The notes beneath the pieces are model-generated. The model saw nothing but the letters and a program-made list of their open reading frames with translations. It searched no databases and was not told the origin of the DNA. 64,000 nt of DNA from Archangium primigenium (GTDB lineage Bacteria > Myxococcota > Myxococcia > Myxococcales > Myxococcaceae). Positions 53,566 to 64,000 of this stretch are shown piece after piece. The translations under genes and the position numbers were made by a program. Each line of letters begins with the position of its first letter. The first letter of the stretch is position 1. The DNA is taken from assembly GCF_016904885.1 (NCBI RefSeq), contig NZ_JADWYI010000001.1, positions 1,860,001 to 1,924,000 of the forward strand, given 5' to 3'.

Positions 53566-54822
53566 ATGCGCTTCAGTTTCGTCCACGCCGCCGATCTGCA
53601 TCTGGATACCCCGTTCCGAGGTGTGCCCGTCGAGTCGGCCCTGCTGGGCGCCTTCCAGCAGGCCACCTTCCGGGCCTTCACCGGCATCGTGGACGTGTGC
53701 CTGCGCGAGCGCGTCACCTTCCTGCTGCTCGCGGGCGACCTGTTCGACCTCAAGGACCGCTCGGTGCGCGCGCGGCTGGCGCTGCGGCGCGAGCTGGAGC
53801 GGCTGCACGCCGCCGGCATCCAGACGTTCATCGTCCACGGCAACCATGATCCGCTCAGCGGGGACCGGGGCACGCTCGCCCTGCCGGACTCGGTGAAGGT
53901 GTTCGGTGCCGCGTGGGAGGAGGTCGAGGTGCGCCGCGAGGGACAGGTGCTCTGCCGCGTGCAGGGCGTGTCCTACCCGGACGTGGAGGTGCGCGAGAAC
54001 CTGTCCGCGCGCTTCCACCGCACCGCGCCCGGCTTCACCGTGGGCCTCTTGCACGCCAACCTCGGGGGCGCCGAGGGCCATGCCAACTACGCCCCCTGCA
54101 CCCTGGAGGACCTGGCGGCGCGGGGGCTGGACTACTGGGCGCTCGGCCACGTGCACACCCGCGCCGAGTACCCGCTGCCCAACGGCGCGGTGGCCGTGTA
54201 CCCGGGCAACCCCCAGGGCCGACACGTCAACGAGACCGGCGCGCGGGGCTGTGTCCTGGTGGAGGTGGAGGAGGGCCGCTCGCAGCGCCGCTTCGTGCCC
54301 GTGGACCGCGTGCGCTGGCACCGCCTGGAGGTGTCGCTCGCGGGGATCGGCTCGCTCGACGCGCTCCTGGCCGCCCTCGTCGAGCGCGTGGACGGGGCGT
54401 GCGCGGAGACCCTGGACGGGCACGCGGTGCGCCTCACCCTCGTGGGGCGGGGCCCGCTGCACCGCGAGCTGTCCCCGCCCGAGGCGCTCGCCCAGCTGGA
54501 GGCGGAGCTGCGCGAGCAGCTCGCCCAGCGCCACCCCCCCGTGCTGCTCGAGTCCCTGCGCGACACGAGCCGGCCCGAGCTGGATCTGGTGGCGGCGCGG
54601 CTGGGGGGCGGCTTCGCCGGCACGCTGCTCGCCGAGGCCGAGGCCACGAGTGCGGACCCCGCGGCCCTGGAGGCGCTGTGGGACGAGAGCGCGGAGCTGC
54701 GCGCGCTGCGCCTGCGCCTGCGCCGTCTGGGCGTGGACGTGCTGGAGACGCCCCAGGCGGGCTGGGTGAGCCAGGCGGGGGCGCGGCTGGTGGAGGCGCT
54801 GCACGAGGAGGACGGCCCATGA
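53566..54822 (+). CDS. YhaO/SbcD-like DNA repair metallophosphoesterase
   Basis: A 418-residue Mre11/SbcD-type nuclease subunit. Metal-binding motifs are HAADLHLDTPF (Asp and His), LLLAGDLFD, VHGNHDP, GLLHANLG, and WALGHVHTRAEY. A capping region follows and a helical end (residues about 300-418), used for binding the ATPase partner. The stop overlaps the ATG of the next gene (ATGA), so the two subunits are made together. Together they are likely to process DNA ends. It is divergent from the CHAT gene by 81 bases. Confidence 0.93.
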   Translation: MRFSFVHAADLHLDTPFRGVPVESALLGAFQQATFRAFTGIVDVCLRERVTFLLLAGDLFDLKDRSVRARLALRRELERLHAAGIQTFIVHGNHDPLSGDRGTLALPDSVKVFGAAWEEVEVRREGQVLCRVQGVSYPDVEVRENLSARFHRTAPGFTVGLLHANLGGAEGHANYAPCTLEDLAARGLDYWALGHVHTRAEYPLPNGAVAVYPGNPQGRHVNETGARGCVLVEVEEGRSQRRFVPVDRVRWHRLEVSLAGIGSLDALLAALVERVDGACAETLDGHAVRLTLVGRGPLHRELSPPEALAQLEAELREQLAQRHPPVLLESLRDTSRPELDLVAARLGGGFAGTLLAEAEATSADPAALEALWDESAELRALRLRLRRLGVDVLETPQAGWVSQAGARLVEALHEEDGP

Positions 54823-57800
54823 GGGGCGGACTGCGGATCGACGTGCTGCGCATCCAGGGCTTCGGACACTTCACGAACGCCGAGTGGGAGCTGCGGCCCG
54901 GGCTCAACCTGCTGTACGGCCCCAATGAGGCGGGCAAGAGCACGCTGCTCGCCTTCCTCCGGGGCATGTTGTTCGGCTTCGACGCGCGCTACGAGCCCGA
55001 GTCGGGCACCTGGGGCGGCGAGCTGTGCGTGAGCTCCGCCGCGGGGCCCCTGGTCATCCGCCGCGCCGCGAGCCGCCGGGGCAAGACGCTGTCGGTGTCG
55101 AGCCCCGAGGGTCTGACGCTGTCCGAGTCGGTGCTGGCCGAGGCGCGGGCCCAGGTGTCCGCGGAGCTGTTCAACGAGGTCTTCGCCTTCAGTCTGGACG
55201 AGCTGTCGAGCTTCGAGCGGCTGTCCAAGGAGGACGGCGTCTCCCGGGCGCTCTTCGCCGCCGGACTCCGGGGGGCGCGCCGGTTGCCCGAGGTGGAGAA
55301 GGCGCTGGAGAAGCGCACCGGCGAGCTGTTCAAGAAGGGCGGTCGCAAGCCCCGGCTCAACGAGGTGCTCAACCGGTTGGAGGCCGTGCGCGGACAGCTC
55401 GCGGCCCTGGAGGATCGGCCCGCGCGCTACCTGGAGGAGCGCGCGCGGCTGCTGTCCCTGGGCCGGGAGCTGGAGGAGACGCGCGGGACGCTCGAGCTCA
55501 CCCAGCGTGAGCTGCGGCGGCTCGCGCGGCTGGAGGAGGCCCTGGGGGACCTGGGCGCGCTGGCGAGGCTCCAGCACGAGTTGGCGGGACTGCCCGATCT
55601 GGCCACCTTCCCGCGCGATGGCGTGGTGCGCCTGGAGGAGCTGCTCCAGCGGCGCAAGGACGCTCACGCGGCGCGGGATCGGACGCGGGCCCAGCGGGAC
55701 TCGGCCGAGCGGGAGGCGGCGCGGCTGTCCGAGGTGTCCCCCGTGGACGCGCGGCAGGACGCCCTGCGAGCGGCCCTGACGGCCTTCTCCTCCCGGGCCG
55801 AGCCGTTGCGCACGCTGCCGGGCCGCCGCGTGGCGCTCGAGGCGCGGCGCGAGGAGGTGCTGCGGGCCCTGGAGGGGCTGGGGCTGGAGCTGGACGCGGA
55901 CGGCGTGCGGGCCCTGGAGCTGGGCGCGGCGGCCCGGGGACAGCTGGAGTCGCTCGCGGATCGGCTGACGCGGGCCGAGGGCGAGCGCCACGAGGCGGAA
56001 GGCGTGCTCGAGCGCGCCCGCGCGGCCCGGGAGCGTCTGGCGTCCGGGCTGTCCCGGCTCCAGGGCGAGCGCGGCAAGCCGCCGACCCTGTCCCCGGCGG
56101 AGGTGCGTCAGCGGCAGATGGCGTTGGGCCGGGCACGGCTGCTGCGCATGGAGCGCGAGCAGGTGCTCGCGCAACGCGCCGACCTGCAGCAGCGGCTCCA
56201 GGCCCTGCGGGCCCAGGCCGAGCCGCCGCTCGGGGCCGCGCCGACGTCCGTGTGGGTGGGCGTGGCGGTGGGTCTGGCCCTGGTGGGCGCGCTGGGGGTG
56301 GGGGTCGCCTCGGGCGTGGGGCCGGGCCTGCTCACGCTGCTGGGCGCGCTCGCGCTCGTCGTGCCGATGGTGCTCCTGCATCGCGGCGCCCTGGCCCACC
56401 ACCAGCACCAGGCCGAGGCCCAGGACGTCCGCCAGCGGCACCATGCCCAGGAGATCGCCCGGGTGCAGTCCGCCCTGGACGCGCTCACGGGGCGTCGCGC
56501 CGCGGTGGAGCGGGAGCTGGCGGGGACGATGGGCGAGGCGGGCGTCACCGGGGACGACTCCGTGACGGGGTTCGCCTCGGTGGAGGCGGCGCTCGCCGAG
56601 GCGCTGCGACAGGCGGAGCGCGCGGAGCACCTGGCCCACGAGCGGGAGGCCCGCGAGGCGGAGCACGACAGCGCGCTGCAGGACGTCCAGGCCGCGGAGC
56701 TGGCGTCGCGGCGCGCCGACATGCGCGTGCGCTCGCTGCGAGGGGACCTGTCCCTGCTGCTCGACGCGCGGGGCTTGCCGGCGAACCTGGCCCCCCAGCG
56801 GGCGGTGTCGCTGTGGCGGGACGTGGCCGAGCTGCGGCGGCGGCTCGTGGACCTGGACGCCGAGGGGCGCGCGCTGGCCGAGGACGCGGCCGGGTGCGAG
56901 GCCGTGGTGTCCCGCCTGCTCGCCGAGGCGCGCGACGCCGGGCTGGGGGAGGACGAGGCGAGCGCGGAGGCCGTGGCCTCGCGGGTGGCCGCCGCGCTGG
57001 AGGAGCGCAAGGCGCGGGACGCCGAGGCGCGGGCCCTGCGCGCGCGCGCCGAGGAGCTGCACGCCGAGGACGCCCGGCTCTCGCGCCTGCACGAGGCGGA
57101 GGCCCAGTCCGTGGCGTCCCTGCTGGCCCAGGGCGGGGGCGACTCGGAGGAGTCCTTCCGCCTGCGCGCCCGGCAGGCCGAGCGCTTCGAGGAGCTGATG
57201 CGGCAGGTGGAGGCGCGCACCTCCCGGGTCGAGGCGGCCACCGGGCTGTCCGAGGCCCGGGCCCGCGCGAGCCTCGACGGAGAAGGCGGCGAGGAGCGGC
57301 TGCGCGAGCGGCTGGGGCAGCTGCGCATCCAGGAGCCGGCGCTCGACGGGCGCCTCAAGCAGTTGCACACCGAGCAGGGCGCCGCGGAGAACCAACTGCG
57401 GCAGTGGGAGGACGACACGCGCCTGGCCGAGCTGCGCATCCAGGAGGAGCGGCTGCGCGCCGAGGCGGCGGACCTGGCCTCGCGCTACACGCGCGACACG
57501 CTGGCGCTCGAGCTCTTGTCCCGGGCCCGGCGGCGCTTCGAGCAGGAGCAGCAGCCCCGGGTCATCCAGCTCGCCTCGGAGCACTTCGCGGCGCTCACCC
57601 ACGGCCGCTACCGGCGCGTCTTCGTGCCCGCGGGCGGCTCGCGCGAGCTGCGCGTGGCGGGGTCCCTCGGCGAGCGCGGTCCCGAGCAGCTCTCGCGCGG
57701 CACCCGGGAGCAGCTCTACCTGGCGTTCCGGCTGGCCGTCATCCAGGACTTCGGCGAGACGCATGGCGCCCTGCCGCTCATCCTGGACGACATCCTGGTC

Positions 57801-58003
57801 AACTTCGACCTCGGGCGCTCGCGGGGCACGGTGGAGCTGCTCGCGCGCATGGCCGAGCGCCACCAGGTCATCGCCTTCACCTGCCACCCGTGGCTGCGCG
57901 CGCTCTTCGAGGAGAAGGGCGCGCGGGTGGTGGAGCTGGGCGGGAGCGCCACCGGCCGGGAGGGCGCGCCGGTGGCTCCCGTGGGCTTGCGGCTCGCGGG
58001 CCG

Positions 58004-58007
<4 letters not shown>
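54819..58007 (+). CDS. YhaN/SbcC-like AAA ATPase with coiled coil
   Basis: A 1062-residue SMC-like ATPase. Walker A is GPNEAGKST (34-42) near the N-terminus. Long coiled coils rich in Arg, Glu, Ala and Leu make up residues about 170-930, interrupted near 470-525 by two hydrophobic helices ([38 protein letters not shown]), the feature that distinguishes YhaN from SbcC. The ABC signature [13 protein letters not shown] and Walker [14 protein letters not shown] are near the C-terminus. It would bridge DNA with the YhaO-like nuclease, perhaps near the membrane. It overlaps YhaO at its start and shares CTAG stop overlap with aceA. Confidence 0.93.
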
Positions 58008-59290
<1,283 letters not shown>

Positions 59291-59628
59291 GGGTGACTCC
59301 GGCAGGGTGGGTGTGGAACGGCGTGTCAAAAGCCCTTGGCGTGGTGCGTTGTAAAACACGCGATGCGTCAGAATGTGCGCCCTCCACGAGGTGAAGGGAA
59401 GCCCGGCCGGTGCGGATTGACTGGGATGTGGAGCGGTCAACACGTCGGGCGCTAAAACTGTAAAAACGTGGGGGCGAAAACGGTCAAAGGCACGGGCGGC
59501 CCCGGCCCGTCTGGTGCGCCGAGGTGATGTCAGAGGTCAGGTCCACACTCGTTCGCATGGACCAGGACCGGGTGGTGAGGGGGCGGAGTCGGGTTGCACT
59601 CGTCGAGGGAACTCCCCATGCTGAGGGC
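59291..59628. promoter_or_regulatory. aceA upstream region with repeated GTAAAA elements
   Basis: A 338-base gap with less G/C than its surroundings. Two similar elements, TTGTAAAACACG (59349-59360) and CTGTAAAAACGTG (59458-59470), lie 110 bases apart upstream of aceA; CTAAAACTG at 59452 adds a half-similar copy. They could be binding sites for a glyoxylate-shunt regulator. A TTGACA-like hexamer occurs nearer to aceA on its strand. No gene seen in this region. Confidence 0.35.
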
Positions 59629-60192
59629 ATGACGGACGGGCCCTCGCGACGGGATGCGCTGTACGCCGAGCTGGAGAAGCTGCCACCCAACGTGGTGGGT
59701 GAGATCGTGGGGGGGGAACTGTACGTCAGCCCTCGGCCCGCGATCCGGCACGCTCGGGCGAGTACCCGGCTGGGGATCGTGCTCGGGGGTCCCTTCGACT
59801 TCGGGATGGGCGGACCCGGCGGCTGGGTGCTGCTGGACGAGCCCGAACTGCACCTGGAAGAGGACGTGCTGGTGCCCGACCTGGCGGGCTGGCGCCGGGA
59901 GCGCATGCCCGAGCTCCCCGAGGGGGTCGGCATCCGACTGGCGCCGGACTGGGTGTGCAAGGTGCTCTCGCCGTCCACGGCCGCGCTGGATCGGGCGCGG
60001 AAGATGGGGGTGTATGCCCGCGAGGGGGTGCGGCACCTGTGGCTCGTGGACCCCTCGCCCCGGACCTTGGAGGTCTACCGTTGGGAGCAGGGCCACTGGC
60101 GCGTGCTGCCCGTGCACGTGGACCAGGCGCGCGTCCGCGCCGAGCCTTTCGAGGCGGTGGAGCTGGAGCTGGGCGCGCTCTGGGAGCGCTGA
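59629..60192 (+). CDS. Uma2-family (DUF820) endonuclease-like protein
   Basis: A 187-residue protein of the PD-(D/E)XK-type Uma2 fold: PPNVVGEIVGGELYVSPRPAIRHARAS at the start, LLDEPELHLEEDVLVPDLAGWRRERM (acidic catalytic strand EDVLVPDLAG), then VCKVLSPSTAALDRARKMGVYAREGVRHLWLVDPSPRTLEVY. All family motifs are present. The biological role of Uma2 proteins, abundant in cyanobacteria and myxobacteria, is not known; they are candidate nucleases in mobile or regulatory settings. The ATG at 59629 was preferred by family length; it has GAGGG right before it. Confidence 0.9.
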   Translation: MTDGPSRRDALYAELEKLPPNVVGEIVGGELYVSPRPAIRHARASTRLGIVLGGPFDFGMGGPGGWVLLDEPELHLEEDVLVPDLAGWRRERMPELPEGVGIRLAPDWVCKVLSPSTAALDRARKMGVYAREGVRHLWLVDPSPRTLEVYRWEQGHWRVLPVHVDQARVRAEPFEAVELELGALWER

Positions 60193-60195
60193 GCC

Positions 60196-60678
60196 TCAGG
60201 GCAGCTTGGGGCGGATGGGGCGGGGCGCGTCCGGGTTGACGTCGAGCAGGCGCACGCCGTCGCCCTCGCGCACGAGGCCCCCGCGCAGCACCCGGGCCAG
60301 CTGGCCCCGCTGGCCCCAGGAGTCCTTGAGCAGGCCCGGGCGGATGCGCTCGAGCTTGGAGCAGGGCACGCACGGCTCGGTGATCTCCACCACCACCTCC
60401 GCGCCGAGCGCCAGGCGCTGGCCCGCGGGCAGCGCTTCCAGGGGCACGCCCGCGAGCACCACGTTCTCCTTGAGCTCGCCCGCCGTCATGCCCAGCGCGC
60501 CGTGCGAGGCCTCGTCGAGCAGCAGCAACTGCCGCTTGCCGTGAGGCTTCTTCTTGCCGTGCCGGTCCCCCACGAAGCCCCGGCCCTCCACGGCCTCGGC
60601 CTCGGGGACCCGCTTCATGGGAGTGCCTCGCTCCTGGGCGAGCAGCAGGGCGCGAATGGTACCGGAGGGAGTGTCCAC
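60196..60678 (-). CDS. MOSC-domain protein
   Basis: A 160-residue protein with the MOSC pattern: [40 protein letters not shown], then [13 protein letters not shown], and [14 protein letters not shown], where the Cys pair marks the sulphur-handling site. MOSC domains carry sulphur to molybdenum cofactor enzymes or act as small reductases of N-hydroxylated compounds. The GTG at 60678 was chosen because AGGA lies eight bases upstream and it restores the usual start of the domain. It is convergent with Uma2, three bases apart. Confidence 0.85.
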   Translation of the reverse strand: MDTPSGTIRALLLAQERGTPMKRVPEAEAVEGRGFVGDRHGKKKPHGKRQLLLLDEASHGALGMTAGELKENVVLAGVPLEALPAGQRLALGAEVVVEITEPCVPCSKLERIRPGLLKDSWGQRGQLARVLRGGLVREGDGVRLLDVNPDAPRPIRPKLP

Positions 60679-60784
60679 TAGCGGAATCCTGCGAGGGCCG
60701 TTGGCCCCGCGCAACACGGATGCAGGGGCGGGGGCGGAGGGGGCGGTGTTATCGCGCGGGCTCGCCCGCCGAGGAGGCAGCCCC

Positions 60785-62182
<1,398 letters not shown>

Positions 62183-62197
62183 CGAACCCGTCGCGCT

Positions 62198-64000
62198 CTA
62201 TCGCGCGCGTCTCCGGCGCGCGAGCCAGGGCACGAGGCCGAGCAGCCCCAGCAGCGCGCCGGTGCCCGCCTGGCAGCCCATGCCGGCGCGGCCCGGTGGC
62301 TCGGCCAGGGGGGCGGTCGCGTCGGGCGGGGCCGGCTGCTCCGTGGCGGGCCGCCCGTCGAGCAGCTCCTGGGGCGTCGGGGCCCTCACGGTGTGGTTGT
62401 TCACCCGGTAGGCCTCGTCGAAGCGCTCGCTCTTGAATGCCACCTGTCCCAGGTCGTCCGTGGGCGGGGCGTCCGCGCGGAAGGGGAAGCGCTCGGCGAG
62501 CAGAATCTCGGCTTCGCCTTGGGGGGTCACCCAGACGCTGTACGTCCGCGCGGGCAGGTCCACCCACAACCGTACGTGCAGGGGTCTGTGGGCCGTGTAG
62601 GGCACGGCCGCGAGCGCGCCGTACGCGTCGCCGCGTCGCGCGTCGACGAGGCCCTCGGCGTTGAGCCGCACGGCGAGCGCGAGGTCCGTGTAGCCGGTGA
62701 TGGTCGTGGCGCTGTCCGCGTAGCCGATGACGCCGTCGATGGGCTGGCTCAGGGGCGTGACGTCGAAGTCCACCACGCGCACGCCCGTGTGGCTCGTGCC
62801 CAGCGCATGCGGGGCGCCGGGGAAGGCGAGCGCCGAGAGCCAACCGCCCGCGGCGGCGCGCTGGAAGCGCCCGAGGGCCTCGACGAAGTAGTAGTCGCCG
62901 TAGATGAGGCTCGCGTCGATGTCGTCCCCCGAGGGCTTGAGGGGGGTGCGGTAGAAGGCCGTGCCGTGCAGGAGGATGCCGGGGTTGGACGTGCCCTCGG
63001 CGAGGTAGGCCGGAGAGGCGAGGCTGTCGAGCATGGCGAGGGCGGCCTCGCGGTAGCGTCGGGCCTCGGCGGTGCTCGTCGCGTAGGTGCTCAACTCCTG
63101 GAGCGCCGAGGCGGCGATGGCGGCGGCCGAGGAGTCCTTCTGTTGCTGGCTCGGGGGCGCGTCGAAGTCCCACGGCGGCACCGCGTCCGCCGGGAGCCGG
63201 GCGAGGTAGGAGTCGGTGACCTTGCGCGCGGCCTGGAGCATGCGGGGGTCGCGCGTGTAGCGGTAGGCCATCGTGAAGCCGTAGACGGCCCACGCCTGGC
63301 CGCGCGACCACGTGGAGTCATCCGCGTAGCCCTGGAAGGTCTCCTTGGAGCGCACCCGCCCCGTGTCGTCGTAGTCCACCACGTGCCACGTGCCGCCATC
63401 CGGGCGCACCATGTCCCGCGCGGCCGTGAGCGCGTGCTGGAGCGCCAGGTCGTTCCACGCCGGATCTCCCCCGTTGCGCGCGGCCCAGAAGAGCAGCTCC
63501 AGGTCCACCAGCGTGTCGGTGACGGTGGCCACGCGCCAGGGGGGGTCGTTCCAGTCGCAACAGTCGATGGCGCCCACCTCCGGGTGGTAGCGCGAGGCGA
63601 GCGAGCGCGCGGCCTCGAGGAGCACGTCCCGGTAGTACGGGTCGCCCGTGAGCCGGTAGGCGTGGCCGTAGCTGGGCATGAACTTGAAGCCCAGATCGTG
63701 CGTCTCCCGGTTGCCCTTCTGCACCTCCAGGGGCCTTGTCCACGTGTCCGCCCGGGTGCGCCAGACGGCCTCGCGCCCGGGCTCGTGCATGAACCACAAC
63801 AGGCCCGGGAAGAAGCCCTGGGTCCAGCCCACACGGTCGGTGTTCGCCACACGCTTCCACGGTCCGCCCAGGCTGCTCTTGGGGGACTGGGTGGGGGGCA
63901 CGGCGGGGTCGGTCGCGGTGTGCTCCAACTGCCGCCGGGCGAAGGCGAGGGCCCGCTCCGCCGCCGCCTCGTCGAAGCCCCGCGCGGGTGGGGCGAGCGC
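62198..64000 (-). CDS. GH88 unsaturated uronyl hydrolase with MYXO-CTERM tail (N-terminus beyond window)
   Basis: The frame is open from base 64000 to the stop at 62198; the signal peptide lies outside the window. An internal TTG near 63928 is not needed, since the sequence before it (LAFARRQLEHT) already resembles a GH88 N-terminus. The catalytic domain has ETHDLGFKF with the first catalytic Asp, VDLELLFWAARNGG with the second, and WSRGQAWAVYGF. Such enzymes remove the unsaturated uronic acid left by polysaccharide lyases. A beta-sandwich domain follows, then a Pro-rich linker and GMGCQAGTGALLGLLGLVPW plus Arg residues, a MYXO-CTERM sorting signal. Confidence 0.9.
   Translation of the reverse strand, partial: ALAPPARGFDEAAAERALAFARRQLEHTATDPAVPPTQSPKSSLGGPWKRVANTDRVGWTQGFFPGLLWFMHEPGREAVWRTRADTWTRPLEVQKGNRETHDLGFKFMPSYGHAYRLTGDPYYRDVLLEAARSLASRYHPEVGAIDCCDWNDPPWRVATVTDTLVDLELLFWAARNGGDPAWNDLALQHALTAARDMVRPDGGTWHVVDYDDTGRVRSKETFQGYADDSTWSRGQAWAVYGFTMAYRYTRDPRMLQAARKVTDSYLARLPADAVPPWDFDAPPSQQQKDSSAAAIAASALQELSTYATSTAEARRYREAALAMLDSLASPAYLAEGTSNPGILLHGTAFYRTPLKPSGDDIDASLIYGDYYFVEALGRFQRAAAGGWLSALAFPGAPHALGTSHTGVRVVDFDVTPLSQPIDGVIGYADSATTITGYTDLALAVRLNAEGLVDARRGDAYGALAAVPYTAHRPLHVRLWVDLPARTYSVWVTPQGEAEILLAERFPFRADAPPTDDLGQVAFKSERFDEAYRVNNHTVRAPTPQELLDGRPATEQPAPPDATAPLAEPPGRAGMGCQAGTGALLGLLGLVPWLARRRRAR

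Overview
The window is dense, very GC-rich bacterial DNA with strong G/C third-position bias, and almost all of it is coding. Several features point to a myxobacterium (Myxococcota, probably the Cystobacter/Archangium/Myxococcus side): two exported carbohydrate-active proteins end in MYXO-CTERM-type sorting tails, there are many lipoproteins, a bacterial lipoxygenase, a P450, Cys-rich myxobacterial repeats, large regulators and predation-type hydrolases. I see no tRNA, rRNA, CRISPR array, insertion sequence or phage genes. It reads as ordinary chromosome with accessory patches.

Layout. 0-4.5 kb: a minus-strand run of a membrane protein, mgtE, a cytochrome P450 and a partial zinc-ribbon membrane protein. 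4.6-7.4 kb: a lipoxygenase and a glutathione S-transferase, each followed by a strong inverted repeat. 7.5-12 kb: a beta-sandwich lipoprotein and a coupled histidine kinase/sigma54 activator pair. 12.4-17 kb: a stand-alone receiver protein overlapping an octaheme cytochrome with HEAT/TPR repeats, then a CLC channel. 17-24 kb: an Omp85-tamB pair for outer-membrane assembly. 24-29.5 kb: malQ, then mpg, an ECF sigma factor, a zinc-binding anti-sigma factor, rlmN-like and dedA. 29.5-34.7 kb: a chemoreceptor fused to a family-5 solute-binding domain, a transglutaminase-like protein and astA.

35-41.9 kb: mostly secreted proteins (polysaccharide lyase, subtilase-lectin lipoprotein, pesticin-like muramidase, small lipoproteins) with mug and a B12/radical-SAM protein between them. 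42-50.4 kb: cyclophilin, an SDR facing a LysR regulator, an OmpA/TSP3 protein, a large cadherin-like/BNR lipoprotein, a decayed second copy of the LysR 3' end, and three tandem paralogous outer-membrane-type proteins. 50.5-53.5 kb: a TPR-CHAT protease with an export signal, in DNA of lower GC. 53.5-58 kb: a coupled YhaO/YhaN (SbcD/SbcC-like) pair. 58-64 kb: isocitrate lyase, Uma2 protein, MOSC protein, fumarase and a GH88 unsaturated-uronyl hydrolase that runs off the right edge.

How parts fit: aceA and fumC belong to the glyoxylate/TCA route. The polysaccharide lyase and the GH88 enzyme are logical partners, since lyase products are GH88 substrates. The most unusual items are the chemoreceptor/solute-binding fusion, the exported CHAT protease upstream of an OMP triplet, the pesticin-like protein without a signal peptide, and the 3.8 kb OmpA/BNR block bracketed by a duplicated LysR tail. 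All functions are inferred from reading the sequence; no database search was possible.
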